A DNA stretch of 64,000 nt from Paraburkholderia acidicola (GTDB lineage: Bacteria > Pseudomonadota > Gammaproteobacteria > Burkholderiales > Burkholderiaceae). This document shows, piece by piece, positions 8,956 through 18,202 of this stretch (positions are counted from its first letter, which is position 1; each line of letters starts with the position of its first letter). The notes under the pieces were generated by a model. It did not search any database. It saw only the letters and a program-made list of their open reading frames with translations, and was not told where the DNA came from. A program made the translations under genes and the position numbers. The DNA lies in contig NZ_MTZV01000006.1 in NCBI RefSeq assembly GCF_002362315.1, positions 620,001 through 684,000 of the forward strand, in the 5' to 3' direction.

Positions 8956-10797
8956 TCAGGGCGCCGCAGCCTGGGTGGTCGGAATGCTACCGGTCGGCGA
9001 ACTGGCGGGGTTCTCGTCCTGCCACGGCGGCGGCAGTTCCCGCAACGTCAGCGCGGTCGGAATCCGCCGGTTCGCATAGAACGTCTTGAGATCGCGCTTC
9101 ATCTGCGGACGAGCCACGTCATCCAGATAAATCATATGGCCACCCTGGAAGAAGCCAACCTGCACCTTCGCGTTCAGACCCGGCACGGTCTGCAGTCGCG
9201 CCAGTTCCTTCTCGGTACTGAAGAACGGTGTCGCCAGATCGTGGTAGCCGTTTTCCGAGAACACCGCGAGCCGCGGGTTGAGCTGCAACGCGCCGAGCAG
9301 ATCGGGAATCGTGTCGGGCATCGGTTGACCATCGTGCGTAAAGTCCCACACCCCGATGATGTTGTCGTTCAACGGCAAGTAGGTCGCGTTCGGCGCCGTA
9401 TAGCCGAGATAGTCCGGCAACTGCGTTGCGAGTGCGTTCGTGAACGGCTGCGAGATCAGGATGTCCGACGGGTCCCCATCGCTCTGCAACCGCGGATCCG
9501 CATTCGGCAACGACACGCGTCCGTCGTACCGGCCTATCGTCGTCCCCGGCAGCAGGCTGGCCGAATACGGATTCGCGTTGAAGTAGCCTTGCAGCGCCTG
9601 CAGCGTCAGGCTCGTTGGCCACGTCCACGACTTAAGCGTTGCATTGCTGGGGAAGACCGGTGTACCCAGTGCGTCCGGTATACCGAGCTGGCTCAGTACC
9701 CACGATTGCGAGTACTGCTGGAGCTGGTTGTACGCGAGCGTGGTGAACACTTCCATCTGCAGCGCGTACAAGCCCTGGTTGATCGGAGCCGGCGATGCCT
9801 GGTTGTAGTACGCCGCGACCTCCGCATACCCCGGCAGATAGCCCGCCACGGTATCCGTATCGAGCAGCAGACCCTCCGTCGACTGCGTGATCGCGACGGC
9901 CTCTGTCGCATCCGCGAAGTAATTCAGGATCGCGGACTGCAGCGTGATCCCGGTCAGGTGCACCCCAGCCGATTCGAGCGCTAGCGCCAGCATGTCGGTA
10001 CGCGGCGTGCCATACGATTCTCCGTACAGATACAGCGGCGACTTGCTGCGATTGTTGACCGCGACATAGCGCTCGATGAAGTCGCGCATGATGTTGACGT
10101 CCGGGTCGCTGCCCCAGTACACCTGGTTCGTGTTCGGCAGGACTGCTTCGGAGAGCCCGGTTCCCGGCGGATCGATGAAGACCAGGTCGGTCGTGTCGAT
10201 CAGGCTTTCCTTGTTATCGACGAGCGGATAGTTCGGCCAGTTGCTGCCGAACAGCGGGTCAGGCGTCGCAACACGCGTCGGCGCAAACGAACCGAGACGC
10301 AGCCAGATCGACGACGAGCCCGGGCCGCCGTTGTAGACGAAGGTCACCGGCCGCGGCGCGCCGTTCGTACCCGGCGCGGTGTACGCGACATAGGACATCG
10401 ACGCCTCGGGGTTGCCCTTCGCGTCCATCGCGGTCAAATGGCCCGTGGTCGTCGTGTAGTTGACGGTCGTGCCGCCGGACTTCCACTGGTAGTGCATGAT
10501 CGCGGCTTTTTCGCTGACCTGCGATGCGGTCAGCCCGTCGGTGGCATTCATCGAATAGGCCACCGGATCGACATACGGTTGATTCGCCGCCGCGCTTTTC
10601 GCGTCCTGCGCCGGGCTGGCCTGTGCGTTGGCCTGTGCGTCGGCGGTCTGCTTGAGGTTCGCTGCGCTGGAGGATGAGCCGCTGTCTCCTCCGCCGCATC
10701 CTGCGAGAACCATGAGCCCTATCGTCAGGGCACCTAACCCGGCTAACCGGCCGTGGCGGCCGTAGCTGTTGCCGGTACAGCTCCTGTCTGGCTTCAT
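8956..10797 (-). CDS. S10-family serine peptidase lipoprotein (copy 2)
   Basis: 613 residues and strongly similar to the first copy over the whole length. Lipobox LAGC (Cys34), YNGGPGSSS, GESYGT, NGYHDLATP and QGGHMIYLDD are all present, so the catalytic triad is intact. Divergence concentrates in the Ser/Gln/Ala-rich linker after the lipidated cysteine and in a mid-domain segment facing residues about 330-420. This would fit a change in substrate pocket after duplication (inference). The ATG at 10797 is preceded by AAGGATAGAG. The C-terminal Thr-Ala tail of copy 1 is absent here. Confidence 0.9.
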   Translation of the reverse strand: MKPDRSCTGNSYGRHGRLAGLGALTIGLMVLAGCGGGDSGSSSSAANLKQTADAQANAQASPAQDAKSAAANQPYVDPVAYSMNATDGLTASQVSEKAAIMHYQWKSGGTTVNYTTTTGHLTAMDAKGNPEASMSYVAYTAPGTNGAPRPVTFVYNGGPGSSSIWLRLGSFAPTRVATPDPLFGSNWPNYPLVDNKESLIDTTDLVFIDPPGTGLSEAVLPNTNQVYWGSDPDVNIMRDFIERYVAVNNRSKSPLYLYGESYGTPRTDMLALALESAGVHLTGITLQSAILNYFADATEAVAITQSTEGLLLDTDTVAGYLPGYAEVAAYYNQASPAPINQGLYALQMEVFTTLAYNQLQQYSQSWVLSQLGIPDALGTPVFPSNATLKSWTWPTSLTLQALQGYFNANPYSASLLPGTTIGRYDGRVSLPNADPRLQSDGDPSDILISQPFTNALATQLPDYLGYTAPNATYLPLNDNIIGVWDFTHDGQPMPDTIPDLLGALQLNPRLAVFSENGYHDLATPFFSTEKELARLQTVPGLNAKVQVGFFQGGHMIYLDDVARPQMKRDLKTFYANRRIPTALTLRELPPPWQDENPASSPTGSIPTTQAAAP

Positions 10798-11484
10798 CTC
10801 TATCCTTGGTGGGTGGGTTTCGATACCGCTTCACAAAGGCCGCTTTCGCCGGCGAGACGCGCAGGAACTCCGACAACTCGCGCTGCACTCGGGGCACACA
10901 GCGGTTGGGATTCAACTTCTTTTAAGAGCCTGAATTAAAACTGGTTATGACATGCGTCGAGTATCACTCACTGCTGACGGGAATTATCCTTATCGCTCCG
11001 TTTTGATATCCGGAGCAGTGAGATCGCAAATCGGCGACACAGCAAAAATAGGTGCTGCGCCGAGACCTTGTCAAGGATTAAGCGGGCATTAAAAGAGCGA
11101 CTAATATATGCGGATTGGGCAGTGTCTGGTTTTCGAAAGAAAACCGGCCTGCCGTGTTATTTACGAGGTTTGTATGAACAAACTTCCGGAATCTTTCGTT
11201 TCGAGAAACGTAACGCCGTGGCCCTTGAGGAGGCGGGTCGTGCGGGAGCACCTTTCAATTTACCGGAAATTTTCTTTCATTTTCATTATTTTCCGGTGAA
11301 GCCGTTATTCTCAATAAAACTCAAATCCTGATGTCTCGTGGTTGTTTGTTTCCGCTATATAGCGACTCCGTCCATTGAACCGGTCCGGGCATCCATAAAA
11401 TACCGAATCTTTATTTTCGACACATCGGGTGGCATTATTTACACGAACCATCGCATCGAATAAAGCGGCGTATCCGGTTAGCCG
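10798..11484. other. Gene-free spacer upstream of the second S10 gene
   Basis: About 690 bp, A+T-richer than its surroundings. It presumably carries the promoter of the second S10 cassette on the minus strand. It contains the conserved block at 11042-11080. Short open frames on the plus strand (around 11068-11331) have no recognisable family or ribosome-binding site and look fortuitous. Confidence 0.5.
11042..11080 (-). promoter_or_regulatory. Conserved upstream element of the S10 cassette (copy 2)
   Basis: The partner of 7977-8015: it begins GCAAAAATAG and ends TGTCAAGGATTA, with the same 39-bp length and the same distance from the S10 start. Its conservation inside a diverged spacer argues for a regulatory role. 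Confidence 0.5.
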
Positions 11485-11727
11485 CTATGCCGACGGATGA
11501 TCCCTGAGCCATGCGTTAATCGCATCCTGCGCGAGCGCCGCAGTATCGGCACGGCCTTGTGCGACTGCGCCTCTCATGTCCGGCGCGCCGTTGACGTCAT
11601 GAAAAATCGACCACTTCCATTCGATACCGCTCACCGTCGTCGTCCGGCTCGGGCCCGGTTGCAGCATGCAGAAATACGACTGGTATCGGGCATGGAGCGT
11701 GTCGAACTGGCCGATGGTGTATTGCAT
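11485..11727 (-). CDS. Small protein of unknown function
   Basis: An 80-residue protein with no signal peptide or membrane segment. It has two Trp residues in a GIEWKWSIF segment and an Ala-rich amphipathic C-terminal helix. The ATG is preceded by GGAG at a suitable distance, and codon use resembles the neighbours, which supports a real gene. I do not recognise the family. It lies 129 bp downstream of the transglutaminase-like gene on the same strand and could be the last member of that operon, but nothing in the sequence ties it to that function. Confidence 0.6.
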   Translation of the reverse strand: MQYTIGQFDTLHARYQSYFCMLQPGPSRTTTVSGIEWKWSIFHDVNGAPDMRGAVAQGRADTAALAQDAINAWLRDHPSA

Positions 11728-11856
11728 GGAATCTCCATAGTCGAGGGTCGCCGCGCCCGGCGGGCGTCTGTCGAGAAGGATTGTAGCCGGGCCGGCGCGC
11801 GAGGACGAGTGGCGGATTGAACCCTGGCGGGCTGCTCCCGCGGGTCACCACGATCG

Positions 11857-12687
11857 CTAGCCCTGACTCTGACTCTGGCTTTGCCCCTGCGCCGGCAGGA
11901 CCGTGATCTCGACGGTCAGCGCCTCGTTACTCTGTCCCGTACGGATGCCCGACACCGGCATCGCGTCGCCGTAGTCAAAGCCCGTGGCGATCCGCACGTA
12001 GTGGTCATCGGGGCAGCGGTTGTTGGCGGCGTCGAAGCCGACCCAGCCGAGCCCATCGATATAAGCCTCCGCCCACGCATGGCTCGCCGCCTGCTCGTCG
12101 ACGCCCTCCATCAGCAGATAACCGGACACGTAGCGCGCGGGCATGCGCAGCTGCCGTGCGACGGCGATAAAGACATGCGCATGGTCCTGGCAGACACCCT
12201 GTCCGGCAAGCAATGCCGTCTCAGCGTCGGTTTTGACTTCGGTTGTGCCAGGCCGATAAGCGATCCGCTCATGAACGGTACCCATCAGATCGTGCAGAAC
12301 CTGCAACTGCGCCGTTTCCGAGCGTAAAGGTTCGGCCAGCGCCTTGATCGATGCGCCGGCGCGGGTAAGCGGTGTCTCCCGTTCGAAGATCCACGGTGGA
12401 GCGATCCCGTCCAGCATGCCGAGCACACCGGCGCGGTCTTCGGTGATGACGGTGCCCGCGGCAACGATGACGATCTCGCTCATATTGCGCTTGTGACGCA
12501 CGAAATCGACGCGGTTGCCGAGGCCGTCGGTGTAGGTCACCGTCGGCTCGATATTGTCGACGGTGACGCGCCAGTCGACGACCGTCTGCCCGGCGCCCGT
12601 CTGCGGACGCAGGCGCAGCCGCTGCAGGGCGTACGGCACCGGCTGGTCATACTCGTAACGCGAAGTGTGGCGAATGGCGATGCGCAT
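11857..12687 (-). CDS. Transglutaminase-like cysteine peptidase family protein
   Basis: 276 residues. A bacterial transglutaminase N-terminal beta domain (about 1-85) is followed by a transglutaminase core. The Cys/His/Asp triad is visible: Cys166 in GQGVCQDHAH, His203 in ASHAWAEAYI and Asp219 in WVGFDAANN. This family is usually a protease or amide-processing enzyme encoded with an ATP-grasp ligase and an alpha-E protein, as here. The ATG at 12687 fits the family start; an upstream TTG at 12699 is unlikely. It starts 8 bp after the alpha-E stop codon. The C-terminus is a Gln-Ser repeat encoded by a short hexamer repeat. Confidence 0.88.
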   Translation of the reverse strand: MRIAIRHTSRYEYDQPVPYALQRLRLRPQTGAGQTVVDWRVTVDNIEPTVTYTDGLGNRVDFVRHKRNMSEIVIVAAGTVITEDRAGVLGMLDGIAPPWIFERETPLTRAGASIKALAEPLRSETAQLQVLHDLMGTVHERIAYRPGTTEVKTDAETALLAGQGVCQDHAHVFIAVARQLRMPARYVSGYLLMEGVDEQAASHAWAEAYIDGLGWVGFDAANNRCPDDHYVRIATGFDYGDAMPVSGIRTGQSNEALTVEITVLPAQGQSQSQSQG

Positions 12688-12695
12688 GGCCGGAC

Positions 12696-13637
12696 TCAAT
12701 CGAAGTTGTAGGTTTCGGCGATTTCAAAACCGAGGCGGTTGTTCTGCGCGATGAAGCCGGTCAGGAATTCGTGCAGACCGCCCGCGAAGATCCGCTTGAC
12801 CGTGTTGTCCCGCAGCGTCGCCAGTGTCGTGTGGGCCGTCTGCTGACAGGGATGGGTCACGCCGTAGTCGCGCGCCAGATACCCCAGGTTCTCGACGATG
12901 TTCACGTAGCAGAAGTTCAGCGAGCGCGGCATGCGCCCGTTGAGGATCAGGTAGTCCGCGATGTTGACCGGCTTGTACTGCACGTCGTAGACCCAGCGGT
13001 AGGAACGGTGTGCATCGACGGAACGCAGGATCGACTCCCACTGGTAGTTGTCGAGCGTCGTGCCGACATAGGAGATGGCCGGCAGCAACAGGTGATATTT
13101 GACGTCGAGAATCCGCGCCGTGTTGTCCGCGCGTTCGATGAAGGTGCCGATGCGCGAGAAATCGAAAATCTCATTGCGCAGCATCGTGCCGTGGAACGTG
13201 CCGCGAATCAGCGCGGCTTCGCGCTTGATCTGCACCAGCACGACCGGCAGCTCGCTGGCCCGGATTGGCTGTGCCAGCACGCGCCGGATCACCATCCACG
13301 CTTCGTTGATGCTCTCCCACGCTTCGCGCGTCAGCGCGGTGCGCACCATGCGGGCATTCGAGCGGGCGGCCTCGATGCTCGACAGCACGCTCGACGGATT
13401 GTCGAGATCGCGCAGCAGATAGTCGGATACGGTGTCGGCCGTGTAGGCGTCGTGTTTCGTCCGGAACCCCTCTTCCGTGCCGGACGTCACCACCACGGAC
13501 AACCATGTCGCCGGTGCGTCGGAGGTTCTGGTCAGCGCCATGCGCAACCCGGCATCGACGACGCGCGCGATGTTCTCCGCGCGTTCGATATAGCGGTGCA
13601 TCCAGTAGAGCCCGCTTGCAGTGCGACCAAGAAGCAT
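12696..13637 (-). CDS. Alpha-E domain-containing protein (DUF403)
   Basis: A 313-residue, mostly helical protein that begins with the family signature LLGRTASGLYWMHRYIERAENIAR. It is found almost only beside circularly permuted ATP-grasp ligases and transglutaminase-like peptidases, and this operon has that arrangement. Published genome-context work on amidoligases places these proteins in a predicted peptide-modification or peptide-synthesis system; the biochemical role of the alpha-E protein is not settled. Family assignment is secure. Confidence 0.9.
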   Translation of the reverse strand: MLLGRTASGLYWMHRYIERAENIARVVDAGLRMALTRTSDAPATWLSVVVTSGTEEGFRTKHDAYTADTVSDYLLRDLDNPSSVLSSIEAARSNARMVRTALTREAWESINEAWMVIRRVLAQPIRASELPVVLVQIKREAALIRGTFHGTMLRNEIFDFSRIGTFIERADNTARILDVKYHLLLPAISYVGTTLDNYQWESILRSVDAHRSYRWVYDVQYKPVNIADYLILNGRMPRSLNFCYVNIVENLGYLARDYGVTHPCQQTAHTTLATLRDNTVKRIFAGGLHEFLTGFIAQNNRLGFEIAETYNFD

Positions 13638-13749
13638 GTCCTGTCAAACTCCCGTTGCTGTTTTGCACGGTCCCGGCCTGTAGATGGCCGGGTCTCTGCG
13701 AATCTTTGTCTTTGGCAACCGTTGCGTACGGCGTTGCGTTGAGCGCAGT

Positions 13750-15168
13750 TCAGTCGGCTGCCAGCACCCACGTATCCTTCGTACCGCCGCCCTGGCTCGA
13801 ATTGACCACCAGCGAGCCTTCCTTCAACGCCACCCGCGTCAACCCGCCCGGCGTGATGCGAATGCGGTCCGACATCAGCACGAACGGCCGCAAGTCCACG
13901 TGGCGCGGCGCAAGACCTTGCGCGGTCAGGATGGGCGTGGTGGACAGGGCAAGCGTAGGTTGCGCGATATAGCTGTGCGGGCGCGCCTTCAGCTTCAACG
14001 CAAAGTCCTCGCATTCCTGCTTCGAGGCAGCCGGCCCGACCAGCATGCCGTAGCCGCCGGACCCATGCACTTCCTTCACGACGAGTTCATCGAGATGGGC
14101 GAGCACGTATTTCAGACTGTCCGGCTCCGCGCAGCGCCAGGTCGGCACGTTCTCGAGGATCGACTGGCGGCCCGTGTAGAACTCGACGATTTCCGGCATG
14201 TACGAATAGATCGCCTTGTCGTCGGCGATACCGGTGCCGGGCGCATTCGCGATCGTGATGTTGCCCGCGCGGTAGACGTCCATGATGCCGGCTACGCCAA
14301 GCACCGAGTCGTGCCGGAAAGTCATCGGGTCGAGGTACGCATCGTCGAGCCGGCGATACAGCACGTCGATCGCACGGAAACCTTCGGTGGTGCGCATCGC
14401 CACCCGCCCGTCGACCACCTGCAGGTCGCTGCCCTCGACCAGATGCACGCCCATCTGGTCAGCCAGAAACGCATGCTCGTAGTAGGCAGAATTGTGGATG
14501 CCAGGTGTCAGCACTGCGATGGTCGGATTCGACGTGTTGCCGCCCGGCGGGCACACCGCCGCCAGCGACTCGCGCAGCAGCTGCGGATACACCTCGACCG
14601 GCCGCACCTTGACCTTCTGAAACAGCTCGGGAAAGAGCTGCATCATCGTCTCGCGGTTTTCGAGCATGTAGGACACACCGGACGGCGTGCGCGCGTTGTC
14701 TTCCAGCACATAGAACTGGTTTTCCGCCGTGCGCACGATATCGACGCCGATGATGTGCGTATAGACATTACCCGGCGGCCGAAAACCGATCATCTCCGGC
14801 AGAAACGCTTCGTTCTGCGTGATCAGCTCACGCGGGATGCGCCCTGCCCGCACGATCTCCTGACGATGATAGATATCATCGAGAAACGCATTGAGCGCCA
14901 TCACGCGTTGCTCGATGCCTTGCGACAGACGGTCCCACTCGCGTGCGGAAATGATGCGCGGAATGATGTCGAACGGGATCAACCGCTCGGCGGCTTCCTC
15001 TTCGCCGTACACCGCGAACGTAATGCCGGTCTTGCGGAACACGCCTTCTGCATCGGTTGCTTTTTGCGCAAGATTCGCGGGGTCCTGCGTATCGAGCCAT
15101 TGCTTGAGCAGCTCATAGGGCGCACGCACTGCATCGCCGGACGTCAGCATCTCGTCGAATGGCTTCAC
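13750..15168 (-). CDS. Circularly permuted type 2 ATP-grasp protein
   Basis: A 472-residue protein of the DUF404/DUF407 ATP-grasp group. It has the N-terminal KPFDEM start, the central GIHNSAYYEHAFLADQMG segment and the nucleotide-binding run ELVVKEVHGSGGYGML near the C-terminus. Such enzymes form peptide or amide bonds using ATP. It is the first gene of the three-gene unit with alpha-E and transglutaminase-like products. The 112-bp gap before the alpha-E gene has no obvious terminator. The acceptor and amine substrates are unknown. Confidence 0.9.
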   Translation of the reverse strand: MKPFDEMLTSGDAVRAPYELLKQWLDTQDPANLAQKATDAEGVFRKTGITFAVYGEEEAAERLIPFDIIPRIISAREWDRLSQGIEQRVMALNAFLDDIYHRQEIVRAGRIPRELITQNEAFLPEMIGFRPPGNVYTHIIGVDIVRTAENQFYVLEDNARTPSGVSYMLENRETMMQLFPELFQKVKVRPVEVYPQLLRESLAAVCPPGGNTSNPTIAVLTPGIHNSAYYEHAFLADQMGVHLVEGSDLQVVDGRVAMRTTEGFRAIDVLYRRLDDAYLDPMTFRHDSVLGVAGIMDVYRAGNITIANAPGTGIADDKAIYSYMPEIVEFYTGRQSILENVPTWRCAEPDSLKYVLAHLDELVVKEVHGSGGYGMLVGPAASKQECEDFALKLKARPHSYIAQPTLALSTTPILTAQGLAPRHVDLRPFVLMSDRIRITPGGLTRVALKEGSLVVNSSQGGGTKDTWVLAAD

Positions 15169-15225
15169 TTCGGTTCTCCGTAGTGGGGTACAGCAAACGG
15201 GTACAGCACACAGGTTCAGCGGGTA

Positions 15226-16728
15226 TTACGGGTGCGGCGGCGGGTCCTCGAGCACGCTCTGCGTCAGCACCACCGACGGAATGGTCGGCCTCAGCATCGT
15301 GCCTGCGCGGCGACGTACGCCGTACCAGCCGGCCACCAGCAGCACCGCGACGACCGGAATCGACGCCACGGTCCACGTGCCGTTCGGGTAATCAAAAGCC
15401 ATCAGCACCAGCACGCCGAGCAGAAACGCGAGCGTCAACCACGATGTTACTGGCGCGCCGGGCATCCTGAAACTAACCGGTTCGGCTTCACCGCGCGCCA
15501 CCGCGCCCCGGAACTTCATCTGGCAGACCACGATAAAGCCCCAGGTGCTCAGAATACCGAGCGATGCGATATTAAGCACGATTTCGAACACGCTCGACGG
15601 AACCAGATAGTTCAGCACCACGCCGATGACGTAAATCGCCACGGTCACCAGAATGCCAGCATACGGCACCGATTGGGAACTCATGCGGGAAAGGAAGTTC
15701 GGCGCGGAACCGCCCATCGACAGTGCGCGCAGTACGCGGCCGGTCGAATATAGCCCTGAGTTCAGGCTCGACAGCGCCGCCGACAACACCACGATATTCA
15801 TCACCGATCCCACGCCCGGCACGCCAAGCGCAGCGAAGAACGTGACGAACGGGCTCTGCCCCGCCTTGTACGCGCTCCATGGCAGCAGGCAGACCAGCAG
15901 TACCACGGCTCCCACATAGAACAGCGCAATACGCCAGATCACACTGTTGATCGCTCGCGGCAGCACCTTGCGCGCGTCCTTGCATTCGCCGGCCGCCGTG
16001 CCGACCAGTTCGACCCCGGCGAACGCAAAGACCACACCCTGCACCAGCACCAGCGCGGGCAACAGGCCGTGCGGGAACAGGCCGCCGTTCTGGCTGATCA
16101 GGTGTATGCCGGTCGTGTTGCCGCCTACATGGATGCCGGTGCCAAGAATAACCGTGCCGATCACCAGAAACAGCGAGATCGCCGCGACCTTGATCAGCGC
16201 AAACCAGAACTCCATTTCGGCGAACCATTTCACGCCGATCAGGTTCATCGCCGCGACGATGCACAGCGCGATCAACGCGAACACCCACTGCGGCACGCCA
16301 CCGAATGCCCCCCAGTAGTGCATGTACAGCGCGACCGCGGTGATGTCGACGATGCCGGTCATCGCCCAGTTCAGGAAGTACATCCAGCCCGCGACATACG
16401 AGGCCTTTTCGCCGAGGAACTCGCGTGCGTACGACACGAAGCTGCCGCTGCTGGGCCGGTGCATCACGAGTTCGCCGAGCGCGCGCAGGATCAGGAACGA
16501 GAACAGACCGCACACGAGATAGACGATGGCGAGCGACGGACCGGCCACCTGCAGACGTGCGCCCGCACCAAGAAAGAGCCCGGTGCCGATTGCACCGCCG
16601 ATGGCGATCATCTGGACCTGACGATTACCCAACGTCTTGTGATAACCGGCCTCATGCGATTCGAGCCAGGCTTTCGTATCCATTGGGGCGGCTGGCGCCG
16701 GGGGAGCTTGCGTATCGAGGGCAGTCAT
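15226..16728 (-). CDS. ansP: L-asparagine permease, APC family
   Basis: A 500-residue amino-acid permease with 12 hydrophobic helices. The sequence closely follows the enterobacterial AnsP pattern as I remember it: GNRQVQMIAIGGAIGTGLF near the start, then long matching blocks such as the segment opening REFLGEKASYVAGWMYF. The helix-8 region and the final FDYPNGTW segment also agree. It should import L-asparagine with protons; related permeases carry other neutral amino acids, so some doubt on substrate remains. It is divergent from the LysR-type gene at 17103. Confidence 0.85.
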   Translation of the reverse strand: MTALDTQAPPAPAAPMDTKAWLESHEAGYHKTLGNRQVQMIAIGGAIGTGLFLGAGARLQVAGPSLAIVYLVCGLFSFLILRALGELVMHRPSSGSFVSYAREFLGEKASYVAGWMYFLNWAMTGIVDITAVALYMHYWGAFGGVPQWVFALIALCIVAAMNLIGVKWFAEMEFWFALIKVAAISLFLVIGTVILGTGIHVGGNTTGIHLISQNGGLFPHGLLPALVLVQGVVFAFAGVELVGTAAGECKDARKVLPRAINSVIWRIALFYVGAVVLLVCLLPWSAYKAGQSPFVTFFAALGVPGVGSVMNIVVLSAALSSLNSGLYSTGRVLRALSMGGSAPNFLSRMSSQSVPYAGILVTVAIYVIGVVLNYLVPSSVFEIVLNIASLGILSTWGFIVVCQMKFRGAVARGEAEPVSFRMPGAPVTSWLTLAFLLGVLVLMAFDYPNGTWTVASIPVVAVLLVAGWYGVRRRAGTMLRPTIPSVVLTQSVLEDPPPHP

Positions 16729-17102
16729 ATCGATTCCATCCTTTCACAGGGGCGCGTGACTTCGCTTGACTTCAAAAACCGAGGGGAGATACCGTAAGAC
16801 GCGTACGCAATCGCGTACGGACAAGCTCAGGATCGACCACAGAGGCCGTATGACGATGGTTGATGAACCGCCAGGCTTCTTGCCGGGCCACTGCTTCGTA
16901 TGACAAGGGTATGCAGCCAAAAGGTATGTAGCCCAATTTATCGAGGCAATGCTCATGCATATTTCGACTAACCCTTCGCGAAAAACGCATCGGATGGCTC
17001 GAATTATTCGTATTGCGTAGCGGCAGGCTGTGTTGCCGGCATCGTGCGTCGCGGGCCGGACGCGCGTGCCGGAAGTCGATTGATCCAATACAAGTGAGCA
17101 CT
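16729..17102. other. Divergent promoter region between ansP and the LysR-type gene
   Basis: This 374-bp spacer must contain the promoters of both flanking genes. LysR-type regulators often bind such divergent spacers, so ansP is a possible target (inference). The ansP start is preceded by AAGGA. I could not pick out a convincing T-N11-A box or -35/-10 pair by eye. Confidence 0.45.
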
Positions 17103-18056
17103 ATGGAAGCAAAGTGGTTGGAAGACTTTCTGAGTCTCTCGGAGATGAAGAGTTTTTCGCGCGCGGCTCGTAGCCGGCATCTGACCCAGTCCGCTTTCAG
17201 CAGGCGAATCGTGGCGCTCGAAACATGGATGGGGACGAAGCTCGTCGACCGTAGCGTTAACCCTGTCACGTTGACGCCGGCCGGACGTATGTTCCGCAGC
17301 CTGGCCGCGGACATCCTGCGCAGCATGCATGCGGCGCGCAGTCTCGTGGGCGGCTATGAACAGTTCGCTGAAAACGATCACGTGGTGCACTTTGCAGTCG
17401 CCCACACGTTGGTGTTCACGCTGTTTCCCGACTGGCTGAAGCGCCTGACCAACGAGTTCGGCGACATCATGGCGCGGGTGCAGGCCGTCAATGTGCCGGA
17501 GGGCGTGCAGCACCTCGTAGCGGGCGACTGCGATCTGCTGATCGGCTACCACCACCCGCAACTGCCGATCGCGCTCGATCCCAATCACTTTCCGTTTATG
17601 ACGCTCGGAGTCGAGCGGATTTTGCCGGTGTCGGCGGCGGACAGCGATGGCCGGCCGCTATTCGAGCTGCCGGGCAAAAGCGGTCGGCCGCTGCCGTTGC
17701 TGGCTTACTCGTCGGGGGCGTTTCTCGGCAACGTCGTCGAGATGCTGCTGATGAATGCCGCCGAACCGTACGCGCTATATCGCTGCTTCGAAACGCATAT
17801 GTCGGAGGCGTTGAAAGGCATGGTGGTGGCAGGACATGGGATTGGCTGGCTGCCCGAAAGCTGTATCGCCAAAGAGGTGAGTGAAGGCACGCTGGTTCAT
17901 GCCGGCCCGGATGCCTGGGCAACCGAGCTGGAGATTCGCCTGTATCGGCCCGTCAAGCAGCGCGGCGCGGCGGCTGAGCAACTGTGGGCGTATATCAGCA
18001 ATCAGTCGATTGAGCCGGCGGTTGAAGCGATCCCGGAAGTTCTGGTCGAGCGATGA
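17103..18056 (+). CDS. LysR-family transcriptional regulator, HypT-like
   Basis: 317 residues. The N-terminal LysR helix-turn-helix (about 1-60, beginning MEAKWLEDFLSLSEMKSFSRA) is followed by a substrate-binding effector domain. The opening and the motif HMSEALKGMVVAGHGIGWLPE resemble E. coli HypT (YjiE), a hypochlorite-responsive regulator. I cannot confirm that the oxidation-sensing methionines correspond. The open frame extends 30 codons upstream, but the ATG at 17103 matches the family start. It is transcribed away from ansP. Confidence is high for LysR and modest for HypT. Confidence 0.87.
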   Translation: MEAKWLEDFLSLSEMKSFSRAARSRHLTQSAFSRRIVALETWMGTKLVDRSVNPVTLTPAGRMFRSLAADILRSMHAARSLVGGYEQFAENDHVVHFAVAHTLVFTLFPDWLKRLTNEFGDIMARVQAVNVPEGVQHLVAGDCDLLIGYHHPQLPIALDPNHFPFMTLGVERILPVSAADSDGRPLFELPGKSGRPLPLLAYSSGAFLGNVVEMLLMNAAEPYALYRCFETHMSEALKGMVVAGHGIGWLPESCIAKEVSEGTLVHAGPDAWATELEIRLYRPVKQRGAAAEQLWAYISNQSIEPAVEAIPEVLVER

Positions 18057-18104
18057 GCAGTGGGGGAAACGGCGGGGGGCGTTGAAGATGCACTTGAAGA
18101 CAAG

Positions 18105-18163
18105 CGCCGCTACGTAGCGGCGTGCAATGACCGCACCGTGACGACACATCGGTGCCGTCACGG
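18105..18163. terminator. Two hairpins between convergent genes, candidate bidirectional terminator
   Basis: A perfect 18-bp palindrome, CGCCGCTACGTAGCGGCG, occupies 18105-18122. A second inverted repeat (ACCGTGACG and CGTCACGGT, 11-bp loop) occupies 18135-18163. They lie between the ends of the LysR gene and the convergent histone-like gene. Neither is followed by a strong T-run, so efficient intrinsic termination is uncertain. Confidence 0.5.
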
Positions 18164-18202
18164 TCGATTGCCTGCGCGGCAATCATGCGATAACCGTCGT
18201 GC

